From: Lumbricus terrestris
Lineage: Eukaryota; Annelida; Clitellata; Crassiclitellata; Lumbricidae
Direction: 5' to 3'
DNA length: 64,000 nucleotides
Assembly (NCBI GenBank): GCA_949752735.1
Contig: OX457047.1
Coordinates: forward strand, 12,837,976 to 12,901,975
Position 1 is the first letter of the stretch; each line of letters starts with the position of its first letter. The position numbers were made by a program, and so were the translations under genes. Shown here one piece after another: positions 34,717-43,871 of the stretch. The notes beneath the pieces are model-generated. The model did no database searches. It was not told the DNA's origin and saw only the letters and a list, made by a program, of their open reading frames with translations.

Positions 34717-36608
34717 CAGGGTTGCCAGGTCGTCGCGAAAAGCGCGAATTGGGCGACTTTTGAAAGTGCTCACGACTGAAAATTTCGTCCTCGCGACCTC
34801 ACGCTTTTTGGGCGACTTTTGAATTGGCTCGCGGGCACCACGGCGACATTTTGAAATCTCATAAATTCATCGCTTGTAGATTAAAATTACCGTGACCAGT
34901 TGTGTGTGGCGTTGTCTACGTAATAAAAAGGCATTAATTCTCTAAGGAGCACGGACTAATTTACCGTAAGCACCAAATTGCTGGTCATCTATATTTTTAC
35001 GTCAATGTTTTCATCATGTATCTTCCGACTGGCGCGTTTCTATTAAGCTCCAAGAAATTTGCCGCCAATAATTGGCGCAAACTTAATCTTTCATGCACGA
35101 GGTACGCGGGCACCTGGCCTATTTTGGAAAAGTACAAGGGCCCATAGATAGTATTTATCTAACTCACGTTATGGGAAAGTGGATGAAATACATTAAATTA
35201 TACAACAAGAAATGGGAACGACTCCCATATTGTGAAGGCAGGTTCGACCACTCCCAATTCACTGCAATACATAGGCCTATATACATGTACGATTCTTTTA
35301 TGGTTTCAAGGCCGTAGCTAGGGGGGTGTTTTGGGTGTTTGAACACCCCCCGAAATGGAAAATGCGAAAACATTTTAATGCATTTACGAGCACATGATGT
35401 AAAATGCACGAAATAAAACAATTAAAACACCCACCGAAATGAAAAATTGTAAAAATAATTAACTAACTGGTCATATTTTTCTAAAATTTTGGTAGATGAC
35501 CAAAAAAGTCATCAGTTTATTGGGAAGGGAAATTGAACACCTTTTTTTTAACATTTCGGACGGATGATTAAAAAATCATCAGTTTTTTGGGAAGAGAAAT
35601 TGAACACCTTTTTGAAGATTTCAAACGGATGGCCAAAAAAGTCATCAGTTTTTTTGAAGGAAAATTGAACACCTTTTTTGAAGATTTTGAACGGATGACT
35701 AAAAAGTCATCAGTTTTTTTAAGAAGGAAAATTGAACGACTTTTTTTGAAGATATCGGACGGATGGCCAAAAAAGTCATCAACCTTTTTTAGTAGAAAAA
35801 TTGAACACATTTTTTTGAAGATTTTGGACGGATGACTAAAAAGTCATCAGTTCTTTGGGAAGGGAAATTGAACACCTTTTTAAAGATTTCGAATGGATGA
35901 CTAAAACGTCATCAGTTTTTTAAGATGGAAAATTAAACACCTTTTTTAAAGATTTCAGACGAATGACTAAAAAAGTCATCAGTCTTTTTAAGAAGGAAAA
36001 TTGAACACTTTTTTGAAGATTTCGGACGGATGGCCAAAAAAGTCATCAACTTTTTTAGAAGGAAAATTGAGCACCTTTTTTGAAGATTTCAGACGGATCA
36101 CTAAAAGTCATCAGTTTTTTGGGAATAGAAATTGAACACCTTTTTTTGAACATTTCGGACGGATGGCTAAAAAAATGTCATCAGTGTTTTGAGAAGGAAA
36201 ATTGACACCTTTTTGAAGATTTCGGAAGGATTACTTTAAAAAAGTCATCAGAATTTCGGTAAGGAAATTTTGTAAACACCCCCCCGAAAAAATCCTGGCT
36301 ACGGTTTGTAAACCAATTTAGCCGTAACTAGAAATTGCGGTGAAATTCATTACTGAATGCAAAAATACTTAATGTGTAACAGACTCCCGGAAAGATTCAT
36401 GGCACCATTAAATCATTAGTGACGTGGTTTTTTACGACATGATGACTATCCAGTGATCCCTCCGGCGAGGACAAAGCGTTTTGTAAGGCATGTAGAAAAG
36501 CTCGATAATCTCGCGATTTTCGCGACTTTTGTCCTGATAATCTGGCGATTTTCGCGACTTTTTGTCTGTGATCTTGCGACAGAGTTTTTCAGAAATCTGG
36601 CAATCCTG
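34717..36608. mobile_element. 1.9-kb hAT-like element inserted in LINE-R copy 1
   Basis: The ends CAGGGTTGCCAG and CTGGCAATCCTG are inverted (11 of 12). The flanks CGTCCGAC (34709-34716) and CGTTCGAC (36609-36616) form an 8-bp duplication with one mismatch. GCGACTTTTG/CGCGACTTTT motifs recur near both ends. Its removal joins the LINE-R C-terminus. No transposase is visible; a tandem-repeat MITE (35307-36308) lies inside. Confidence 0.85.
35307..36308. mobile_element. 1.0-kb MITE with 11 internal 67-bp repeats
   Basis: Starts CAAGGCCGTAGCTAGGGGGG, GTGTTTTGGGTGTTTGAACA and ends CACCCCCCCG, CCTGGCTACGG, inverted ends shared with the copy at 52712-53220. Between them lie about eleven head-to-tail units of about 67 bp: ATTGAACACCTTTTTTGAAG, ATTTCGGACGGATG, then the hairpin GATGACT-AAAA-AGTCATC. 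The copy at 52.7 kb has only about four. Phe/Lys/Ser-rich open frames on both strands are translations of the array. Confidence 0.85.
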
Positions 36609-38254
36609 CGTTCGACGCCTGCGACAGTTAAATCAGTTAACAAATCAATTCCTCTCGAATTGATGGGACCTAGCGTCTCCAGGGCCAGCGGAATGAAGTC
36701 ATGTGTAGCTGTAATCGACATATATTTTTGTTCCTTTCTACTATCTGCTAGTTCTGCTGCTGCTCCTGCAGTGACAGCCATTGCCTGCAGATAGGAGGGC
36801 ACAAGGGTGTCGACCACAGTGGCATCCCATACGAGACAACGGCCTGCTTTCCACAGCATGGTGCCGTCCGATCTCCTCCCGTCAGAACGTAGCATGCCCC
36901 GTGGTTCTTTGACCGCAGGAAAACCGGCTCTGATGAGGCTCCAGTGAATAAGATCATTGATGGCAGCGTGCCTGGTGACGCGACCAAAACCCAGAGCACA
37001 GGAGGGGCCGTGTGTCCCTCTAGCGGTGACCAGCATGCCACAAGCGCAGACGTGAGGTTGACAGATATTGGCTCCTAGACGAAGTCCAACTGCCACTCTG
37101 ATGGCCTCATCACTGAGCCTGAGGCCGCAGGAAGTGATCGGCATACAATGTAGCCAGTCGCTAGCGTGCTTGAAGGTAACGGCTTTCAGGCGCGCCTGCT
37201 CGCTCTGCTCTGTGGTGGAGAGGTCTAGATCTGAAAGCTCTTTTTCAAGAATTGGGATGTCCCACTTTGCTTGTATGCGCGAAGGACAGTATTCCTCCAG
37301 CGACAATCCAGTTTTTGACAGCCAGAGCGACAAAAGGCTCGTGTAATTTAAATCCGGTTGACTTTCTAACACGCATAGGATGCTGGACTGAAGCTTGGAG
37401 GTGCCCGTGGCCGATGCTAAAAAAGCGGGAAGTGCCAGCGATGACACCCTTCGAATGCCCAGTCCGCCTAAACCGATAGGTAAGGTAGCCTGTTGCCACT
37501 GCGTGTCAGTAAAGTCTATGTTCAGGATGATCTGCAAGCCTTTCCTCAGAGTTTGAGCGTAACATTCCAGTACTGGATGATTCGAGCAAGGTGCGCATCT
37601 CAGGGTGTAGATTAATTTGGGAGCGCCCATCGAGTGTCTCAGAATCAGTAGTGCATCATGACGTGTAATTATGGTTAGTCTAGACAAAGCCTTTTCCAGT
37701 TCCTCAGCACGTGATTCCAATGCTCGATTCAAGGCTGCGCCTGTGGACAGCGGTGCTCCCAAGAGTGTCGCCAGGTCTGGATCAGTGTATTCGAATTGAC
37801 TGAAAGATGATTGGTTGATCAGTTGAGGATCTTTAGCAATTAGTTCACATTTTTTCCTGTTAAAGGTCAGGCCCAGATTTGCGCATTCCTTTTCCAGGGT
37901 CTCAATGTCTTCCGCTACGCCAGCCGTTGGTCCGCCCAGAGAGATATCATCGAGATATCCAAATGCCAAGGAAGAAGACAGTTTGACTAGAATCGGTTGC
38001 AATGGCAAGCAGAAAAGCAATGGACCGAGAGGATCTCCCTGTTGTGGTCCAACTGCAGACTGTATGGTGAAGGAACCGTATTTCAAATGAGATTGTTTGG
38101 CGTAAGCTAGATAGCAGTATGCTGCCATTTCAGGAATTAATTCGTTAACTGCTGACATCATACGAGAACGACAAAGACTGTTGAATGCGTTGGAAATATC
38201 AAGTTTAACCAGGATGGAGTCCGTATCTAAACTTTGTAAAAAGCGACGTGTAGC

Positions 38255-38311
38255 ATTATTATTATTAGTATTATTAGTATTATTATTATTAGTATTATTA
38301 TTATTATATAC
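38255..38311. repeat. (ATT)n tract between two LINE-R copies
   Basis: An interrupted ATT/AGT run sits exactly between the 3' end of LINE-R copy 2 (38312) and the 5' truncation point of copy 1 (38254). It is read as Asn-rich sequence in the open frame that crosses it. Confidence 0.9.
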
Positions 38312-39301
38312 AGTCACGATTTGGATTTTACATATAAATTTTAGTTTGTTTAGGGTGGCCGGTCCATGGCCCCGGGTAATCCAGACAAGGTGCCCTGGAA
38401 GGCAATGGCATTGTAGCGCTGGATAGTGATTGAAATGCTTTGAAAAAGAAAACCCGTTTCTCGTATATCTCCAGATAATTTCGACAGCCGGCGTCCAATC
38501 TCGGACAAAAGGCGAGGCCCTCGTTGTTGATTGGCCCCATTGTTTCCACGGCTAAGGGGACGAAGACGTATGTTTTCTGAAGGTCTAAGTACTTTGAAAT
38601 TTTCCTTGTAGCGGCTTTCTCTGCTGCTCTCCCAGCTTCGGTCGCGTTCTCGTGGACGTACGAGGCGGCCACCGTGTCCACCACGGTCGCGTCCCAAATC
38701 AACGCCCTTCCGTTGCTCCAAGGGATGAGAGTCTGGCCGTCCGGTCTTTTCCCGTCCAACCTCGTGAGGCCCGACGGCTCCTTGATTGCCGGAGTACCAG
38801 CTCTATTTAAACCTCGGTAGACAAGGTCGTTGATGGTGCCATGTCTTGCCTGACGACCGAAACCAAGGAAGCATGAAAGACCATGCGAGCCTCTTGCTGA
38901 TACAGGAGCACCACAAACACACGTGTGCGGCTCACAAATGGCCGCGCCAAGTCGGAGACCTACCGCGACTCTCACAGCCTCGTCGCTCAATCTGAGGTCG
39001 AACGCGGTCAGTGGAAGGGCGTATAGCCAGTCAGAAGCGTGTGGCGCCATTGAAGCCTTTAGACGTGCCCGATCGTATGGGTCTTGTAGCTTTGACTCGA
39101 TGGAAAGCACAGTCTTAAGTAGTATCGGCTTGTCCAATAAAGATTGCTTGTGGCCGGGAAATTCCGCTGGATCACTAGTCTCAGTAATCCGCATCCAGTC
39201 GGACCGCGCAGAATCGGATGATTCGTCGTTAAAGTTCCAGGCCGCTCCCAAGATGAGAGACTGGATGGAGAGGGTGCCAGCGGCAGAAGCCAAAAAGGCT
39301 G
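38312..39301 (-). pseudogene. LINE-R copy 2: C-terminal endonuclease part
   Basis: On the minus strand: IPAFLASAAGTLSIQSLILG, HASDWLYALPLTAFDLRLSD, VGLRLGAAICEPHTCVCGAP, ARGSHGLSCFLGFGRQARHG, TINDLVYRGL, EPSGLTRLDGKRPDGQTL and LIWDATVVDTVAASY. The H-x3-C knuckle, RH..IN and RPDG...WDATV are intact here. A frameshift near 38530 moves the C-terminus (LSGDIRETGFLFQSISITIQ) to another frame. It is 5'-truncated at an (ATT)n tract (39302-39331) and ends at the (ATT)n tract at 38255-38311. Confidence 0.85.
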
Positions 39302-39369
39302 GAATATTATTATTATTATTATTACTATTATTAAACGAAACATGTTTTACAAGAAAAAGCACAAAAAGT

Positions 39370-39382
39370 TCTTCTTCTTCTT

Positions 39383-39481
<99 letters not shown>

Positions 39482-39483
39482 TA
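39370..39483. repeat. (TTC)n(TTA)n compound microsatellite
   Basis: About fourteen TTC units change abruptly to about twenty-four TTA units. An adjoining (TTA)n tract lies at 39302-39331 beside the LINE-R copy 2 boundary. The Ser/Tyr-rich open frame here is an artefact. Confidence 0.95.
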
Positions 39484-39676
39484 TATAAGGTAGAAGCCCA
39501 TATTATAATAAAGCAAGATTTGGATAAGTAAGGGTGTAGTACAGGGGTTAACCAAACACGAGGTAGCAGTAGGAGAGCTCTTTTTCCAGCAATAAAAAGT
39601 GCGGTAGTTTTTGACTTACTAACATGAGCCCTGCTTTGAATTGTAATTAGCAATTGGCATCTAACACACAAGGCAT

Positions 39677-40110
39677 CCAGTGGCGGCGCTATGCCAGGGT
39701 ATGGCAGGGCAAATGCCCTGGTAAAAAAGCCTTTGCCCTGGTCGTTGCCCTGCCAGAAATTTTGCATTGCCAGAATTTGTTCGGGCATATTGTTTCTTAG
39801 TGTTCACGTCTGTCTGCCAGGTCTCTGGCATGGCAAAAATATTGGCAGTACAAAAGTTCTCGTAGGCAAAATTCTGGCAGTGCAAAAGTTCTGGGCGAGA
39901 AACATTTTGGCAGGGCAAGATTATGGCAGGGCAATAGTTCTGGCAGGGAAATATTCTGGTTGGGCAAAAATGTGGTAGGTCAAAATTTATGCAAAAGTTC
40001 TGAGAGGGAAATATTCTGGCAGAGAAAAATTTATGGCAGGGCAAAATTCTGGCGTGACAAAAGTTATGCAGCCTTGGCAGGGGAACAGTTCTGGCATGGT
40101 AAAATTCTGT
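39677..40110. repeat. Tandem repeat (about 17-bp unit) behind a hAT-like end
   Basis: CAGTGGCGGCGCTATGCCAG at 39677 has the look of a hAT terminus; no opposite end was found. It is followed by GGGTATGGCAGGGCAAATGC and some twenty degenerate units of TTCTGGCAGGGCAAAA. Open frames over the array on both strands are by-products. Confidence 0.65.
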
Positions 40111-40195
40111 GGCTGTTTATCCACATTACCATTTACAACTAACAGCATAGGCCTAACTGCCCCTTTATCATTTTTCAAATGAAGCATAGGCCCTA

Positions 40196-40832
40196 AGCTC
40201 TAAGACTAAGGCTCTGACTAAGGATATGTCAAAGACTTTAGCTTGCTCCCTTGTCTCCTCTCGCCTTGATTATTCTAATGCGATTTTTGTTGGCATTTCA
40301 GACTATGAGCTACATAGGCTGCAACGCACCCAAAATCCCTTAGCTCGGGTTGTGCTGCGTGTCCCACTACGATCAAGTTCTTCAGTCTTGCTTCATCAGC
40401 TGCATCGGCTTCCTGTCGAGTTCAGGATTAAATTTAAATTGGCCTGTTTAACATACAAATCCCTCTCTACCGGAACACCTCCATACCTTCAGTCACTGCT
40501 TACTCCTTACATTCCTCCTCGTTGCCTGCGATCATCAAGCATGGGTCTTTTAGCTGAGCCTCGATGCAGAACTGTTATGGGCTCGCGTGCATTCCATGCC
40601 TCTGCTCCCAAAGAATGGAATCTACTTCCACTCTCTCTTCCTTGCTCAAATTCACTCTCTACCTTAAAAAAACGGCTCAAAACTCACTATTTCTCTTTGG
40701 CTTTCAAACACATGGACCTTTAACTGCATCTTCCTCTGGCGGCTAACTATCCGCACCTCAGATTCACACTTTGGCGGGACCTTGCGCGCGTAATAAATTT
40801 ATGTAATAATAATAATAATAATAATAATAATC
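40196..40832 (+). pseudogene. LINE-E C-terminal fragment with (AAT)n tail
   Basis: Begins inside the post-RT region (ALTKDMSKTLACSLVSSRLD) and continues through LHQLHRLPVEFRIKFKLACL, GTPPYLQSLLTPYIPPRCLR, AEPRCRTVMGSRAFHASAPK, EWNLLPLSLP and THYFSLAFKH, then a stop near 40722. The 3' end is GGGACCTTGCGCGCGTAATA and an AAT run (40805-40832). The open frame of 165 aa is intact over this region. It is the same family as the minus-strand copy at 41041-51930, tail to tail with it. Confidence 0.88.
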
Positions 40833-41040
40833 ATTTGCGTAAGCAATTGACCTAGCCGATCTGCCTGACTCAGTTACTTTCTTTGCTGAATTTTTTGCTT
40901 TAGAAATGCTACTTGAAAGAGAATTTGCTATGCTTCACTAAGTCACTAAGATTAGTCTATACGATTTATAAGATTTGCTTTCCAAATGTCAAAAAGTGCT
41001 CGGTTTTATGACTTCGCCCATCTGATCCTCTGACCAGCCA

Positions 41041-41667
41041 ACCCTATTATTATTATTATTATTAAACAAATTTGTAATGCGCGCAAGGTCACACTGGAAT
41101 GCGAATCTGAGGTGCGGATAGTCAGCCGCCAGAGGAAGATGTAGTTAGAGATCCATGTGCTTGAAAGCCAAGGAGAAGTTTGAGCCGTTTTTGAAGGAAG
41201 GAAGTGAAATTGAGCTTTGAAGAGAGAGCGGAAGCCGATTCCATTCCCTGGGTGCAGAGGCATGGAACGCACGCGAGCCCATAACTGTTTTGCATCGAGG
41301 TTCAGCTAAAAGACTTGTACCCGATGAACGCAAGCAACAAGAAAGAATGTAAGGATTTAGTAGTGACTGAAGGTAGGACGGTGTGCTGGTGCTGAGAGAC
41401 TTGAAGGTCAGACATGCCAATTTGAATTCTTTCATGCACTGAACAGGAAGCCAGTGCAGTTGATGGAGTAGGGCTGAAGAACTAGTTTGTATTGGAACGC
41501 GCAGCACAACACGCGCTAAAGAATTTTTGATGCATTGCAGCCTGTTGAGCTCAGTGTCTGAGAGACCCACAAAAGCGGCGTTAGCATAATCAAGGCAAGA
41601 GGAGACAAGAGAACAGGCAATGGTCTGAGACATATTTATAGTCAGGGCCGACCTGATGTGACGTAGT
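41041..41667 (-). pseudogene. LINE-E host copy, C-terminal segment (left of the PolB element)
   Basis: On the minus strand: LLRHIRSALTINMSQTIACS, LVSSCLDYANAAFVGLSD, LHQLHWLPVQCMKEFKLACL, STPSYLQSLLNPYILSCCLR, GSRAFHASAPREWNRLPLSL, ending with the 3' end and a (TAA)n tail at 41043-41065. It continues upstream at 50084 after the 8416-bp PolB element; the join there is in frame. Confidence 0.9.
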
Positions 41668-42265
41668 AGTAGTGATAATAGACCAATAGTACAATCATTT
41701 TTTGCAGGGTATGGGTACGAATAAATGGGCCAAAGTACAAGGTCAAGGGCAAGGGCAAGGTCAAGGTCATCTTAATTAGGTCATCTTAATTAGGGCATCT
41801 TAATTAGGTCATCTTAATCCTATTAATTATCTTAATCCTATTAATTATCTTAATCTTATTAATTATCTAACCCTAATTAGTACAACAAAGGGACTACTAA
41901 CCCTAAATAGCTTCTTTGATGATTGGAAGAGAGAAAGAAAGGGAGATGGATCGAGATGTAAGGTGATGGGCCGAGAGAGAGATGTAGGAAGAGAGGGAGG
42001 GAGACCTTCCTCTGGCTTCTTCAATTCATATAGTTAGCTATTATTAGTAATTAGCTATTATTAGTAATTAGCTAAACCTAATTAGCGCAACAAAGGCCCA
42101 GGGAGCCCTAAATAGCGGCCCGCCCGCCCGCCCGCCCGCCCGCCCGCCCGCGCGCCCGGGGGTGCATCATGAGCGCTGCGGGCTGTGCCGAAATATTATG
42201 ATAACTAATATTATTAAATATTATGACAATTAAATATTATGATAATTAACTAATATAATAATTAT
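41668..42265. repeat. Left terminal inverted repeat of the PolB element
   Basis: It matches the reverse complement of 49610-50083 nearly throughout. It contains ATCTTAATTAGG and CTATTAATTATCTTAAT short direct repeats, an extra block of about 100 bp (about 41911-42020) absent from the right repeat, and an expanded (CCCG)n run at 42118-42155 where the right repeat has only a few units. The inner edge fades in ATATTATGATAATTAAC sequence. Confidence 0.88.
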
Positions 42266-43320
42266 CTGCTATTTCTCTATATATCTATCTCTCCAAGTAT
42301 CTTCATATCTCTCCTAACCTCTCTCTTCCTTCCTCTCTCTTCATTCATCACTCTCTACCTCTTCCTCTCTCTCTTCCTTCCTCTCCCTCCCTCTCTTCCT
42401 ACATCTCTCTCTCGGCCCATCACCTTACATCTCGATCCATCTCCCTTTCTTTCTCTCTTCCAATCTCTCTCTCCAGCCCTCTTCCGACCTCTCTCCATGT
42501 CTCTCTCTCTCTCTCTCCATCTCTCCCTCTCCTCCTCCATCTCTCTACCTTCCTCTCTTCATCTTCCTCTCACTTCCTCATCATCCTCCTCTTCCTCTTG
42601 CTCTCTTCCTCTCTCCCTATATCTTCCTGCGCCTTCCTCTGTCTTCCTATAACACCAAAGCTATTATGTTTCGTGAACGCTATACAATCGACTAATCGGC
42701 TTCAAAGACTCGGGCAAACCGCGGTCAATTGTACTCCATTCATTCGAAGAGGATGCTGACGACCCCTGCGGCGTCTGAGAACATCTGCGCGTTAGTCACC
42801 ACGACCAGACAACCGTCGTAAAATACATGGGTATATGCGTTTTTCCCAAAATCCCAGGCCTTACGCCACGATGTCATAGGGTTGTGCAAGACCCAAACAC
42901 ATGCGTACGGTATAAACCGAGAAATTTCCCAAAACCCCACGTCTTACGCCATGATGCCATAGGGATTGTGCAAGACCCACACACAGACGAGTACGATCAA
43001 ACCCAGAAATTTCCCTTTTCCCAAATCTGTCATCACAGCCATGCAGGAATGGTGCAATAGATAAAAACATTCAGACAGACAAGCAAGCAAACATATTGCA
43101 ACACCATGATGAAATCTACCTCCACAAGCCCTATAAAAAATCGATCCAACACAGTCATTATTCAGACCCGCCTTCCGAGAGACAACCGAGTACGACCGCC
43201 AACAGCCGTCTTCTTCAACACGTCTTTCTACGATCAAGAATCGATCTTCAGACGCGATCGAGCACATCACGAGCTTCCACAGTCAACAGAGGCAGTCCAA
43301 TTCGACCGTTTACAGCAGAC
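42266..43320 (+). other. 5' region of the PolB gene: CT-rich tract and two-copy repeat
   Basis: 42290-42650 is a strong pyrimidine tract (CTCTCT, TTCCTC). A unit of 83-85 bp, beginning CCCAAAA.CCCA, TTACGCCA.GATG and ending CAAACCCAGAAATTT, occurs twice at 42845-43012. No promoter motif stands out, and open frames here have no recognisable domain. By position it is the likely promoter/leader region of the polymerase gene. Confidence 0.5.
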
Positions 43321-43785
43321 ATGAATTTTAGTGAGTTTACTTATTTTAGCATATTTTCTAAGGGTAGATAGACACAAGAATTATTTCTAACAGCAAACAC
43401 AATCTTTTACAGGATTGGAGCCGGCATCTGCACACTACAACAAGAGTTTTCTAATATATTGCAGATTCGTAGTGAACTTATAGCCTTTTTTCTTTACTAA
43501 AGGCCGCACCATAGAAAATATTTATAGGTTATGATCTCTCAAGACGGCGGACTTTCTATCCATGGGAACCCAGGCTAATATAGCTGCAATATCATAATGG
43601 ATATGGAATTTAGCTTTCTACACAGGATCTATTTTATACTTTGTGCATTTTCATCTCTTACAGAGAATGACAACGGAGAATTGCAAGCAGGGACCTCATC
43701 GACCTCATCGACACCAGCAGCGGGCTCTGGTGAGTCAAGTAAGCTGCCTTTGTAGTCTTTTACAATCTTCCTTTGTGTGTGGCAC

Positions 43786-43871
<86 letters not shown>

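Larger units (their letters stand above)
34593..38254 (-). pseudogene. LINE-R copy 1: reverse transcriptase plus PD-(D/E)XK-like endonuclease
   Basis: On the minus strand the frame from 38254 to 36617 reads: LVKLDISNAFNSLCRSRMM (motif A), GPQQGDPLGPLLFCL (motif B), FGYLDDISLGG (YLDD in motif C), FNRKKCELI, LPIGLGGLGIRRVSSLALPA, a zinc-knuckle-like CACGMLVTARGTHGPSC (C-x-C then H-x3-C), RHAAINDLI, EPRGMLRSDGRRSDG and LVWDATVVDTL. The last blocks resemble the restriction-like endonuclease of the R2/R4/NeSL groups, where RPDG is usual (here RSDG). A hAT-like element splits the C-terminus; it resumes at 34716 and stops at 34593. 5'-truncated within RT, bounded by (TAA)n on both sides. Clade not certain. 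Confidence 0.82.

Noticed and set aside
35480..36270. Regular repeats that could look like a CRISPR array or a Phe/Lys-rich gene
   Set aside because: Units are contiguous with no unique spacers, sit inside a MITE with inverted ends, and the open frames exist on both strands.
36446..38317. A single intact 623-residue protein
   Set aside because: The first residues come from an (AAT)n tract and the last ~55 from a hAT-like element; only the middle is LINE-R.
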